DNA of 64,000 nt from Lineus longissimus. Lineage: Eukaryota > Nemertea > Pilidiophora > Heteronemertea > Lineidae. Location of the stretch: positions 19,534,501 to 19,598,500 of the forward strand of contig NC_088311.1 in NCBI RefSeq assembly GCF_910592395.1, given 5' to 3'. The notes beneath the pieces were generated by a model. That model did no database searches and was not told the DNA's origin. It saw nothing but the letters and a program-made list of their open reading frames with translations. Within the stretch, counting starts at the first letter, position 1, and each line of letters opens with the position of its first letter. Made by a program: the position numbers and the translations under genes. Shown here piece by piece: positions 1 to 11,240 of this stretch.

Positions 1-1099
1 AGTCATAGTGTTAATCTAATGAATGTCGCCAGAACACTGCCATAATCCATAAAACAATTTCAGAACGAGACTTTTTTGTCAAATTTGATATCAGACGATA
101 ATCAAATTGAAACATTATTGAAACGATGAATAAACTTGAGGTTTTTGCACAGCCGGTTCATTCATGACGAAGATTAATGGACCGTTTTGCATTTCAACTA
201 GAGGCCTGGCAGACAGAAGAACTCAGCTGCGGTAATGTGTAGAGTTGTGGAAGGATTTTTATAAAGTTAATGCTTTTCATCATCTTTCATACGATGGAAA
301 TTAAGGGGTGATATAGTTCTATAGATGAACATCAATAACCAAGAGATTAAACACGTTAAAAGCACAAAACAGAATCTTTTTTCACTGGCATAGGCCAGAA
401 CACATCATGAAAGAATGTCCGCCAATTACCAATGGAGGGAAGCCTGGCCCGACCCTACATCTCTCCAAGAAAAGCTATGGGGAGCAGAGGCAGATTTGTG
501 TCACACTGTCAGGTTCTAGAGGACCAATGATGTAAAAGTTTGACCTCCAAGAAGAAGAAGAAGTGCCCCGGACAGTCTATCCTAGTTAGGACATTTCAAA
601 CTGTTACACCACACGTCCACAAATGTACAATGGAATGGCCTATACGCAGGCTAATCTGAAGCACTGCAGACAAGGCAAACTCCAAGTCCTGCAGTGCTCC
701 ACAGCAAATGTGTCACGAGTCAAAGAAACAAATGACAAATTTGTTTTTACACACTTCATTGAGTTTCTGATGATTTTATCTTTCCCATCACGACAATCTA
801 AATGGCCTGAAGTCACCCGAACATGAAGTCAGTTTTATCATCTTCAAATGACATTCATCAGTCTGGTTCTTGGTGATTCCAATGGGGGTTTGAGGAGGGG
901 GTGGGAGTGTTGACCCTTTGCTTACATCAGTTATATACCTGGATATAAAACTTATTAGAGGGAGGGTCTCTCTTATCTCTACAGTCCAAGTCACAAATAA
1001 CATCCATCCTGCTTCGCGTCAGTAATGTGCAACATACGTGGCAATGACACATTAGTGACACGCTTCTCTCTATGTTTCGTATATATTGCAGCACGTCAA
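1..1099. other. Intergenic or intronic DNA, nothing assigned
   Basis: No supported gene. A short GAA/AAG run lies at about 549-563. Reading frames here are short and lack splice or codon support. Confidence 0.5.
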
Positions 1100-1260
1100 T
1101 GACGCGATTTATGGGATGTCAATTGTGATTTGGACTGTAACTGTGCATACTGCACTCCATTTCAAGAAAAATGGCACTTTGATTTTTGGGGATTTCGTAC
1201 AGGAAATGAATCTTTTGAACCAATTTGACCACCTAGAACATGGCTATAGTCTCCCTTTAA
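1100..1260 (-). mobile_element. TTAA-type MITE, family 2, right-end fragment
   Basis: The segment ends in TATAGTCTCCCTTTAA. Its reverse complement matches the left ends at 5071 and 11241 (TTAAAGGGGGACTATAG). Inside it shares GGGATGTCAATTGTGA with the copy at 11241, in the same orientation on the + strand. Together the copies imply an element with about 40-bp terminal inverted repeats and a TTAA target site. The left end of this copy is missing or too diverged to place. A TTAA target is typical of the piggyBac and Kolobok superfamilies; which one applies is not determined. Confidence 0.55.
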
Positions 1261-1771
1261 TATCAGTAAGTCACATCGCAGTATTTTCTTTGTTAGACTG
1301 ACATTCTCCAGCCATATTGAATGGCAGATGGGCTGATATGACAGGGTGATGCGGTAATGACCAAATTGACTCATCCAACTGATAAACACACCAACAGATA
1401 AAGAATTTTTTTGTTTGTTATTTTTATGGCCATAAATCAGACCCTCAGTGACTCACTTACCAGAAGAGTGCAATATTCTGCTACGAAATACAGACAAATG
1501 GCCAAAATGATTCCAACTTGATTAGGTGGTTTGTTAATTGAGATATCAATTAATCGGATTTTATGAATCCGCTAGATAAACACATTTGGATCATCCCTCA
1601 TAAAATCGCATAATTGTTAGAGAGTCTATTTTACATCCTCCAGTACCAGGCCTTCGGGTCACTCCTTTGTGTGAGTGTATTCTAGGGCAAAGCGGTTCTA
1701 CGCTTGGTTGTGACAATGGTCAAGTCTGCACATTTCGAGAAAAGGTATAAAAAACATTTTTAGCAACTTAC

Positions 1772-1883
1772 ATGGGCACATCCGGTAGCTCGTCTTCACC
1801 AGCCGACGATTCTCGGCTGCCGCCATATTTGTATCCCATATCCTTATTGGCGGGGGTGTCCTGTGACTGAGCCTCACTTAGGA
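1772..1883 (-). CDS. Internal coding exon of an unidentified minus-strand gene
   Basis: Read on the minus strand, a pyrimidine-rich acceptor (TCTCTTTCATTGCAG) is followed by 112 bases and a near-consensus donor (CCCAT then GTAAGTTGC). One frame is open through 36 codons; it contains QDTPANKDMGYKYGG, then RESSAGEDELPDVP. The segment looks hydrophilic and probably disordered, rich in S, E, D, G and P. Two bases precede the first full codon and two follow the last, so it joins a phase-1 intron upstream and a phase-2 intron downstream. It is more GC- and CpG-rich than its surroundings. I do not recognise the family. Neighbouring exons are not certain; candidates on the same strand are at 6051-6149 and in the 3.9-kb promoter-like region. 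The splice signals, open frame and composition together make this the best-supported exon in the first 50 kb. Confidence 0.7.
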
Positions 1884-2002
1884 CTGCAATGAAAGAGACA
1901 CGACTGTCAATGTTACAGTAAATACATGGCAAAGTTATGTTGCTTTTGTGGTGTCAGGCTTCAAAAGTAAAATTCTCCCCTGAAATATGTGAATATGCAA
2001 AT

Positions 2003-2054
2003 GCATGCTATACTCCCACTATCCTTATCAGCAGGGCCTCAGCCCGATTTAGAA
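2003..2054 (-). pseudogene. Decayed partial copy of the 1772-1883 exon
   Basis: On the minus strand a strong acceptor (CTTTTTCTCTGCAG) is followed by sequence resembling the first half of the exon at 1772-1883. Both share ACTGCA at the boundary, a GAGCC/AGCC block, GGG and TATCCTTAT, with a deletion of roughly ten bases in this copy. In the phase used by the intact exon it reads LNRAEALLIRIVGV and then stops. It lies about 120 bases upstream, so it looks like a tandem exon duplication that has degenerated, or a poison exon. No donor is visible. Confidence 0.4.
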
Positions 2055-2717
2055 CTGCAGAGAAAAAGTGAAATGACCGTTGATACTTCCATGAAAACAC
2101 AGTCATCAGTCCTGAAATGGTTAATACTCAAAGGGTACATATGAGATGAATTATACACACCACCATTCCAATAAATGCTTCATTAAAGAGAAAGTCACAT
2201 ACCCTAGGGTGAACTTTTAAAAGAAATTTACACTTCAAATCAATTAGACGAGAAATGTAGAAATCAGGGTGAACTTTCAAAAGTCAAAGCAGAATTACAA
2301 AGGGGGAAAAGGACAACTAGTAGAGGGGAAGTAATGCTTTGAAACCCTTTTTAGACCAATAAGTTGCAAATATGTTTATATACCATTTCCACATTATGAA
2401 ATCCACACAAACCATTTTGCATTTCGGTTAATAGCAGGAGAAGGAAAGAAATCTGTGTAAAACCAACAATTTAGCTCAAGCCAAATCACTGGACAATTTG
2501 TGGCATCGACTGGGAATAGCTCAAGGGCCAGTAACAATCAACAGAGAGGAAACGTTGCTTTGAGACCCTTTTAATCAATATAAGGATGCAGAGATGCTTT
2601 CCTTTGATACCCTGCTGCATTAACCTCCCAGGCAGTGTAGATCAATACTACAAGGTCGGGCAGACGGCACATGTTGCTTAGGGTGTCTTTGGCGTAACCG
2701 TGAGTCATCCACGACCA

Positions 2718-2960
2718 TCTCACCCTAACGTTGCATACCATTGTATAGGTATCTGTACATAGATATACACATGGTTCGTGTCATTCATGACGGAATGAAC
2801 CCTTCCTTTCAAGCAGGCATCATCAAGAATCATCTCAACCTAACATTGCAAATCATTGCATAGGTGTCTGTACATAAATGTACACACGATTCATGTCATT
2901 TGAGATGGAATGAACCCTTGCTTTCAAGCAGATGTCATCCAAAATCGTCTCACCCCAACA
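2718..2960. repeat. 115-bp tandem repeat, about 2 units
   Basis: The block running from CATCTCACCCTAACGTTGCA to GAACCCTTCCTTTCAAGCAG recurs in diverged form: GGAATGAACCC occurs at 2792 and 2907, and a third unit starts (CGTCTCACCCCAAC) before the similarity ends. A minus-strand frame at 2853-3131 crosses the array and has no recognised domain. Confidence 0.6.
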
Positions 2961-3454
2961 AGGCCACAACCACTGCATATGAAATACACGCAAAGTGATT
3001 CTCAACATATGGATCATGTTGCGTTGAATCAACTCTTCATCCTCAGGAGACGCAAACCTTGGAAAGCCTTTCCTCAACAATAATAAGATCAACAGACATC
3101 TTTTGAAGACGCAACTCACTCCTATTGGCAATTAATTTCAATCTGATTTTCTTCCATCAGATATTCTCTGATGCCTTTTGAGAAGGTTGAAAGCAATCAT
3201 CTCGGGGTTATGCAATGCAAAGTCAAGTGCGTATGGTGCAAACTGCAAGGGTTGTTAAAGGAAAATATAGGGAAGATGAGGAGAGAGCAATTTTGTTAAA
3301 AACATTCTTTAAGTAAGGAAAATGCCCCTTGTGGCATCTGTCTGGCTTCCCAAGTTGCTGAAGACAACGAGAGCACAAGAGCTAGAGCTAAAATTTTGAC
3401 TCTTTAGACAATAAGGGCAACCTGTGTTGCAGGAGGAAATTGGGTCACCTGGAG

Positions 3455-3612
3455 GAAAAAAGGCAGTCGAAGTGAGTCACCCTCTCTATGACATGAGTAC
3501 TGGGACTGACTGGGAATCCAAGCCAGGACCTCAGAGATGACAGCACTGATGGTTCCATTGCACAACTCTGACAGCCTAGTCTCATGGCAGTGATTGGTCC
3601 ATCAGAAGGGAA
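3455..3612 (-). mobile_element. tRNA-derived SINE, minus strand
   Basis: On the minus strand the sequence has a degenerate A-box region (GGCTGTCAGAGTTGTGCAA) and, downstream, a B-box-like block within CTGGCTTGGATTCCCAGTC. The following AGTCAGTCCCAGTACTCA resembles the SINE at 51.5 kb (AGTCAGTC...TACTCA). No cloverleaf can be completed, so it is a SINE relic and not a tRNA gene. Confidence 0.5.
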
Positions 3613-3918
3613 TATTCCTAACACTACGGTTTGGTAAAATGGGGCAGGGCACCTGATGCCGGGGTGAGCAAGATGATGGCAGGCATCTCATACAAACCAT
3701 TAGCCTGCTCTACAGGTAAGTCCATTCAACAGAAAAGATACTCCAGTTAGGAGAGACACTTGGTGGTTATATCCAAAGAACAAACAAAACCAAATCCAAA
3801 ATACAGGACATCCTATTGAGTAGCTAGTCCATGTATGAATGAGGCATGTAGTATTTACCATTAGCGATGAGTAGAAAAATCCATAAGTTCCCGGAGAGCA
3901 GCGAGCACACGTCACGAC

Positions 3919-3929
3919 CTTTATATAGA
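3919..3929 (-). promoter_or_regulatory. Possible TATA box of a minus-strand promoter
   Basis: CTATATAAAGG on the minus strand is followed about 30 bases downstream by a GC-rich stretch (GTGCTCGCTGCTCTCCGG), where initiation would be expected, and then by a potential donor (AATG then GTAAAT) near 3860. This would give a short 5' exon upstream of the exon at 1772-1883. Only position and motif support it; a TATA-like string is common in AT-rich DNA. Confidence 0.25.
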
Positions 3930-4403
3930 CAAACAGTCATGTTGGCAGAATCATCAGGCTTTGTTCGACACCTGTTCGATATTCGCAGGATATACTTTCC
4001 CGCCAATGCAGGGAATCAAACTGTCGCTCCTGTTGCTTTGTCTCTGTTGGTTGCAGCACTAGATTATTGGTTTCTCTCTCACTGCAATGACACCTGTGTA
4101 CTCTCTCGTCGCCCGAATTCTAGCACTATTTTCTGCCATTCGAATCCTCGGTGACAGAGAGCTCAGACAATACCTTGCAGCACTCAGAGTTTTCAAGGAT
4201 TCGTTCCGTGCTTTGTGGTCAGTCTGGAGTAGGCAGGTATGAGCGTTAAGTGTGACAGGTATGATGCAACCGAGGGGCCATCCCTGTAATTACATGCTCC
4301 ATAAGGGGGTAATCATCCCATTACCAATGTAGAGTGTTGTCCTACTAACTGTGACATTGCCAGTGTGGAGAAAACACTGCGTTGAGCGACATAGCTGAGT
4401 GGA

Positions 4404-4600
4404 CAAAGTAAAGTTTAATTCATGCAAACTTTGGCTCAGTTTGTGTACATGGTGCAGTGCATTATGCACTGTTTCAGGTCAAAGTTAGGTTGAATTTAAC
4501 TATAATCGGATTCAAGCAAACTTTGGTTCAATTTGTCTACATGGTGTAGTGCATTATACACTAATTCTGGTCAGAGGTAAAGTTGAATTTAACTGCAGAG
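4404..4600. repeat. 91-bp tandem duplication of a dispersed repeat
   Basis: GCAAACTTTGG begins near-identical units at 4424 and 4515; each contains GTACATGG or CTACATGG followed by TGCATTATGCAC or TGCATTATACAC. Related strings (CAAGTT, GTTGAATTTAAC, GTGTAGTGCATT) recur near 9.26-9.38 kb and 57.1-57.36 kb, suggesting a dispersed family. Confidence 0.5.
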
Positions 4601-5070
4601 TGTTAAATTTGAAAACATGTCTCACTTTACTTTTTCAGGGTGGCAAGGGATTTCTCCAGCTGTCAATCAGAAATATTTATCCCAAGGGTCCTCCATCACC
4701 TGTAACATGACCAATCGAGGGCAGCATGACGAGGTTAACATCGAAAACCTGATGATCGTCTGCGAAATCTTGTTTTGTTGTGTAACTTTGAGCCAGGCTG
4801 GGAACTGAATGCAGTAAAGTGTGGCACACACTGGAGTCAAGAGCCACGACTGGCGGAGTTGCAGAAAATATCCGTGGCTGAGTTGTCAAAAGACTTCACC
4901 AACTGTTGAGACAACGCAATCATTCTGTCACTCAAACTGTTGCTTTCGATTGCATTCCATGAAAACTACAGTTTTACATATCAAATCGGATCAGATCAGC
5001 TTTTTATCAGATGTTTTCCATGAAAATCTGACTGAGAGTGCTTTGGCATCCCATTAGCTTCCGAGAGATG

Positions 5071-5170
5071 TTAAAGGGGGACTATAGACAGGTGCACAGG
5101 GGTAAAATTGGCGGTCTCCAGGTTGCAACTATGCACGGTTTGGGAACTGTTGTCTATGGCCTGTTCTTTT
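5071..5170 (+). mobile_element. TTAA-type MITE, family 2, left-end fragment
   Basis: It starts TTAAAGGGGGACTATAGACA and continues with GGGGTAAAATTGG, matching the left terminal repeat at 11241 and the inverted right ends at 1260 and 33932. The downstream limit is approximate. Confidence 0.55.
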
Positions 5171-6050
5171 CACTTACCCTTTATTCTGAATTGTCGTTTC
5201 ATGGACATAGCAAATGAGAGCGCAACATATCGCACAAATATTCAAGTCCTTATGATAGAAATGTATCCACTTTAAAATCGCAGATGCTCGAATGAAAATA
5301 ATGTTTGCTGAACATGATGATGTTGCCACAGAAATAATCCAAATTTTAACTGCTATATCCCAGAATCGGTCTTACTATTCCTATGATAGAGGACACTTTT
5401 GATATAGTGCACATGGGCAACAAAATCAGGAGTATCTTAATTGTACTGGCTTAGTTGCCTGTATGTATCGAATTTAATGGAGTAATGCCACAAAAGAACC
5501 TTTTTGAGATTTCAACTAACTGTCTGCGACTCAGTTCAAGCTGAATCATCAAAACTGAGACAGCCATTTAAGAAAAAAATTGCCCTGAAGCACAACTTCA
5601 AAGTAACTTTCCAACTACATGCAGCTGACTGTAAGAAAGCCACAGATTTTGAAATGCTTGATTTCGTTGCCAGTGTGCCCCAAACATAACAGGACAATGC
5701 CCTAAAAAAATTTAAAATAAAGATTTTTAAAAACCCTTAACGATTCAGCCGGAAATGAACCATCAAAATTGACATATCCATCAGTATTCCTCTATCACTG
5801 CGGCAGAACTTTACTAACCAGCCTGAGTTTCCTGTATGCTCAGAAGTCAACAAAAAAGGCCAACTCTATTGTGACACAAGAGAAAATATTGGAATTAAGA
5901 TATCGATCAGTAGATATTCCCCAAGCGCTGAAGCACAACTTTACTAACCACAAGTGACTTGCTAACTAGCTTGACATGATAGCAGCAGATAAAGATGCTA
6001 CCTTTAGCAGTCTCCATGTGTTAAGCCTGAGTCAAGCAATTAGCACTTAC

Positions 6051-6149
6051 TCGGGTTATCTGATGCTTCAAGATAAATAAAACCTCTTCTACTCCTCGGA
6101 AAGAGGATACAATTGCAATCGATGTGCTTCCTGGATGCATCTGCGGAGG
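6051..6149 (-). CDS. Candidate coding exon in a GC-rich island, minus strand
   Basis: On the minus strand, CTTTTGCCAG could be the acceptor and AACCCGA followed by GTAAGTGC is a good donor. The 99 bases between are a whole number of codons, and one frame reads PPQMHPGSTSIAIVSSF and ends VLFILKHQITR. Two other frames are also open across much of the island, so the frame is uncertain; one runs from an ATG near 6285 as an 81-residue frame with an alanine-rich stretch. The island (about 6100-6240) is CpG-dense against an AT-rich background. It might be an internal exon or a 5' exon and promoter region of the same minus-strand gene as the exon at 1772-1883. No family recognised. Confidence 0.35.
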
Positions 6150-6309
6150 CTGGCAAAAGCTGTATGGACCGTGAAGCCACAACGGCCGCCGCAGCGTGGG
6201 CTCGATAAAAGGATGCCCACCTCGGCACCACTTTACTCAAAGGTGGCCGAGCTAATTGGTGCTCAAGAATGAGAAATGATGCCAAGAGTTCCCACTTTAT
6301 GGTACTGCC

Positions 6310-6693
6310 GAACCTTCCCTTTCATTTACTTTTATTGCATTGAGGTTATTCATTGACCCTTTTCCATTCTGATTTATGCTTTTTCCTGAGTTCATGATAG
6401 CAAAGTCACTTGCACCTTAGAGGGGGAAGGGAGTTTTGCCTTAAAAAATGCATTGCTCTGCTGGTACATCTTTACTTTCATCTTTTATTGCACCCAACGT
6501 ATTTATTTATTTGCCGAGTTCATGAGAGAAGTCACTTGTACCTTGAAGGGAGGGGAATTTTTTGCTCAAAATGTATTGCCCCATCCTTTCCTTGCATTTA
6601 CTTTTATTGCATTCAACTCAATATTTATTTATCCTTTCCATTCTTATTTATGCTATTTGCTGGGTTCATGAGAGTAAAGTGACTTGCACCTTA
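6310..6693. repeat. Diverged tandem repeat of about 110-150 bp, three units
   Basis: Three units each contain TTTACTTTTATTGCA or TTTACTTTCATCTTTTATTGCA, a TTTATTTAT-like stretch, GAGTTCATGA or GGGTTCATGA, and (A)GTCACTTGCACCTT or a variant (about 6402-6418, 6530-6545, 6680-6693). Unit lengths differ. Short frames across it are by-products of the array. Confidence 0.5.
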
Positions 6694-6834
6694 TGAAAAA
6701 GAGGCCAAGTTCCATTAGATACAGGCTTCATGACAGGAGGAGAAACCTGACACGTTGTATACTAAATATCAGCAGCAACAAAGAAGCTGAGAGTCTGAAA
6801 AAACAAGATCCGGTAAAGCACCTGCAAATGGGCA

Positions 6835-6990
6835 ATTTTTATCACTGCGATAAATATTGCTGCAATGGGCAATGAAAAGATTGCTCATCTGCGGGTAGAA
6901 CTAGTTATCACTGGGTTTGATGTCAATCGCCGGTTACAGCAATCACGGCTTCTTGTCAGCTGCTGTGAGAGGATGACTGGAAACCTCACT
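6835..6990. mobile_element. Dispersed repeat family E, copy 1
   Basis: It shares with 21985-22130 an ordered series of blocks: AAAAGAT, TCTGC(A/G)GGT, GAAC, ATCACTGGG, TTGAT(A/G)T, GAT or CAAT, GCTGCAATC or CAGCAATC. It is rich in TGCAG/CTGCA and internally symmetrical, which suggests a small palindromic DNA element. Boundaries are approximate. Confidence 0.4.
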
Positions 6991-9900
6991 ATGGTTACTG
7001 ATGATTTATCAGTTGCCATTGAACACTAGATGTGTCTGACTCTGTTGACCATTTATGAGTAACAAGAAAGCCATTGAAAATGACACTGCCATTACCCACT
7101 TTCACTTTAACACATCCACATCCCTTTTAGAGAGGACGAGTGGCCACATTAACCATTGGAAACAAGAGACACCATGGTCACTGGACACTCACTACATCAG
7201 CGAGCTCAAACTGACCAATGTGACAAGGGCCCCATTGAAAGTAACCACTACATCATCACCCCTTTCACCTGGACACTTAACCTCCTCATCCCTTTAGAAC
7301 AATAGCCCTTCAGCGGTACCTGAACCAGAGATAGATCCAAGGTTATTGTTCCAGTGTCAGTGATGTCATCCTTTGAGTAACACCTCGCAAACAAGGTGGT
7401 ACTTATAGGGAAACCATTGTCAGTTACTTCCTCCCCAGAGCAAAACAAAAGGGGGAAACGCAGGCTTCGAATATCAATATGTCAGACGAGTTGATATCAT
7501 GCTTTCTTGCATGTCACAAAGAGGAAAAGTCTTTGAATATGCAGGGCTGTGCTTTGAGGGGAGGGGTAATGACAAGGGCTTAAGAGGCTGCAGATTTTTT
7601 AAACTAAGTTGTTTTTCTCACGATCATCATTCTGTCGATGCAATAATTGGTTTCTTGGATCTTCAATGGCTTTTTGATAATGAAACGAGATACTGAACCA
7701 TGAAATGTTCGCAGAGCTAAATGTTGGCAAATTTGCTCATTTTCAATTGTCAGTACTAGACTAGATATCACGTTTACTGCTAAAATGTCAATTCATTACA
7801 GATGAAATGCACTTTTGAAGTTCGCGTTTGACGGGTATTAAAAACCTGTTCAGTTCATGGTTTATCGTATTCCCAAATGATCAGATCCAGCTATTTTGCA
7901 AAGCGCTCAAAGAAACCATCTTCGAAAGCCAACTTCATCATAGTGGAGAACCTACTTGTCATGCCCCAGACAGGCTTGCCAACTTCTTTGGTTAAGCTAC
8001 CAAAATATTGGAACTATAAATCATTTCGATCACTATCATTATTCCAAAGTCCATTGACAAAATTGGTGGATTGGTCACTCCCCAGACCATAAACTTGTAA
8101 CAATAAAGAGTCCATACCCATCAGGATCATTCCCTGATCTTTTTTTCTTGCTAAGAAGGCACATGTCTTCCTCAACCAGAAGACTAAATCCTCCATTATA
8201 TTTGTCTGATGGCACTGGTTCTAAACGCCATCCACTAATCGAGGAAAGAAGGCATTGGTCTTGAAAACCATTGACCAAATTGACCCAAGGTCTTAAATAC
8301 TATCCACCAAAATCACATCTAGGTCTTAAATGCCATTCTCCAAATGCACAACATCATTAATCATGTCCCCATAACAATAATTGACATATAATTGATGACT
8401 TAAAGTGTCCAGGGCGGGGCAGAGCCATTTGACTCCGAGATCAAAAGGCTAAATTGAAATATAACCAACCCGACAGAACTTTTATCGATGTTTATGAGAG
8501 ATATGAAAACTTATTGCTTGATGCGTTGGGGGTGTTTGATTGGACAATATTTTGTGATTAATATTGGAACAGATGCTACAAGTCGTTTGATTTAATACAA
8601 CATATTGCGATCTTTGATATCACGATTACGATAACGTAATTTGATAATTCGGAGCAGAAAATTTATTTATAAGGATGAGTCGTTGTCACGTAGTATGAAT
8701 AATGTTTGGTAATTTTGTATTGATTTGTGGTACGGATGACCCAAGTGTGGCTCGAGCCATCTGACAGAACACAAGAGAAAATGCAACAGAATTGAAAATA
8801 ACCTTACAATTGGATATCCTGGACTATGGTGTGTTCAGACCCTCCATAGTTATGACATTAACAGAATTTTACAGAAATTAGCCAGAATTTAACAGAAATC
8901 GGCTATTATAGTCCATTATGTAAAAGCCCCCTAGTGCCAGATCTTGGAACCTAGTGTTAGCACAGCTGCCACATTCTTAGTCTTTATTTATTCTTGGTAT
9001 CATGCTATGGAAGTAAACAATGGAAGCTGATCTGCAATACTGAATCATTGCAACGGACACAAAAAGACTGGTTCCCGATTGTCAGTGGAGGCGATCTCTA
9101 AAAACCTAGAACCTAGTATACAAAAGGTGTAACGAGCTTGTTGTTTTAATTGGATCAGTCGGTACCAACAATCCCCAACAATTATGCGGAATATCCTGAA
9201 TATCCTGGATTATCACATTAACTCATGTAAACATGGGAGATATTGAGAAAGATGACTCCATGATGTGTACAGCTCAATCCAAGTTAACTTTGACCTGAAA
9301 CGGTGTTCATCGTGCATGGGAAGTTGTACAGATAATGCACTGAAGTTAGCTTGAAACAGACTTTATTAGATTATTCATGTGGTGTATACAGAACACGGAA
9401 AGTTGCTAGGATTGGTAGAAAACAACAACAAGGTGTTGCAATTCTGCATCTAAACAGGGAATCTTGTATCTTGTTTTAATAGTTTATATTGGTAAGGGTA
9501 TCACTCCTTCAATACAACTTGTAACCTTATTAGAACAAAATCTGCACCAAGAACATGAAACTATGAATTCCTGACTGCAGTGTTTAGCAAGACAAACACA
9601 GAAATTTTCCTCAAAAGTTTACAACAATCAAGACCTGCTCTGTCAACTGTAAATTTAAAATCTGTGCCTGAGCTCTTAAGATTAGCAAATTGGCTACTTT
9701 TCCTTTGCAGTGGACGTGTTTTCTAGATCACCCCCACCCAGAACACAGTGGGGCAAAAAAGATAACTGCAAGCATGAAATCTAGTCATCATACACACACA
9801 CTACAGATACAAGTCGGTCGTCACATGTGATCAGAGCTAAACCATTTGAACTAATTGATGGATTGGTGAGGATTCCTTTAGATCAACACGTGCTCCCTCA

Positions 9901-10088
9901 TCCCAGTCTCAATCAGGCTAAAAGCAATCAGCGTATGGATTGAATTCATTAAAAATGTATCTGTCTCGCTACAGCGTTTGATGAAAGTGAATTAACGAAT
10001 TAATTCACAAACAACGTAACGATGGAATTAGAAGACATTCGTTAAGTTGCGGCGTCCTTGAAACATCAATGGGCACATTTGATCGCTA
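6991..10088. other. Non-coding DNA, nothing assigned
   Basis: No supported gene. Weak local repeats are visible: variants of AAATTGACC/AAATTGGTGG with AGGTCTTAAAT around 8050-8340, and ACAGAATTTTACAGAAATTAG repeated loosely at 8860-8900. Sequence at 9255-9380 resembles the repeat at 4404-4600. Confidence 0.4.
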
Positions 10089-10100
10089 TTGGATTATGGG

Positions 10101-10775
10101 ATGGCGTCGAGTTACGCAAGAGATGGGAGTGTAATATGGTGGGTGGGATGTCAGTTGATTGCAGCTGAGTCTTACGAAAGAAGCAACAGTGTTTGGAGGT
10201 TCTTGGATACACGAATGAAAGAGAAATTTTGGGGACTTCCAGAAATTGGCGTTAAAGATCGAGGGCTGGTAAAAGCACAAATAAGACAAACTATGCTTAG
10301 TTATTTATATCAATTAACTAAAGATTGTTTACTCCAACAGATAAAAGGACAACAAGCATCAACAACAAAACCGGACCCTTTAGCTTTACCCAGATATCTG
10401 GAACATCTAAAATTTCACAATGACTACCCCTGCAATTTCACAAAAGTTTCCTGCAGCTCTGCTTTGAAGTTAATAAGCACACCTGTGACAATCACTGCAA
10501 TAGCCAAGACAGATATGGCAGAAATGGCCTTTTTCATGATGCCACGATGGGCCGAAATCACGGTCAGAATTCAGGACAGACACCATTATTTTAGTGGGAC
10601 AACCAGTGAATTACATTGGCATTCAGTCAAAATTACCCAAATGGAAATCAGGAGAGGGCTTTTTTGTTACAGAAGGTTGAAACAGGTTACCTCCTTCCCC
10701 TTCTTATTGGTACCCCCTCCTGACAGCTGGGAAGCAACATATCGGTACAATCAACTGGTATCATACTGTGTATGA
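10101..10775 (+). CDS. Uncharacterised 225-codon open reading frame
   Basis: This is the longest frame in the window that does not come from a tandem repeat. From the first ATG it runs MASSYARDGSVIWWVGCQL and stops at TGA after SYCV; the frame is open a few codons upstream as well. The product would be a mixed hydrophilic/aromatic protein with no signal peptide, no clear membrane segment and no motif I know. With this AT content a stop is expected about every 15 codons, so a frame this long is unlikely by chance, though codon use is not obviously biased. There is no TATA box, no good AATAAA just downstream and no repeat similarity inside it. It could be a single-exon gene, a retroposed copy, a large exon or chance. 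Confidence 0.3.
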   Translation: MASSYARDGSVIWWVGCQLIAAESYERSNSVWRFLDTRMKEKFWGLPEIGVKDRGLVKAQIRQTMLSYLYQLTKDCLLQQIKGQQASTTKPDPLALPRYLEHLKFHNDYPCNFTKVSCSSALKLISTPVTITAIAKTDMAEMAFFMMPRWAEITVRIQDRHHYFSGTTSELHWHSVKITQMEIRRGLFCYRRLKQVTSFPFLLVPPPDSWEATYRYNQLVSYCV

Positions 10776-11240
10776 TACACACAACGCGTACATGTATACA
10801 CCATACTAACATCACACAAAGCAACAAGACGCAAAAACAAATCAAAGGATAAAATCACCAAGAAATCAACAGTTAAATCATAAACTCAACTCACATGAGA
10901 TAAAATCCACTACGCCATTGATGAATCGACAAACTATCCCGCAATTTTCACAATCGAAGAAACCTGCTCGAAGCACGCTAGCGTAAGAATGAGTATCGAG
11001 TGACTCACATCGCATTATCAGTCATGATTACCACTAAACCACTCGAACCGCTTCCCTCTATTATGACTTTTGACTCGCAATCATTGCCTGGGTGATTGCA
11101 CCGGGTGATCGTAGCTCGATTGACACGACGCGATGCTGTGCTAACCTATGCTAACCTGTGCAAATAGGCAGGTAATAAACCGACTTCAAAGGGATGAGCA
11201 ACAAATAGGTTGACTTTACCGAAGATTGCATGACAGTGCT

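Noticed and set aside
4745-4775. Hammerhead-ribozyme-like core CTGATGA...GAAA
   Set aside because: The bases between cannot form stem II without using the conserved GAAA, and no flanking stems I or III are seen. The same applies to a CTGATGATTGAAGGTGAAA string at about 32394.
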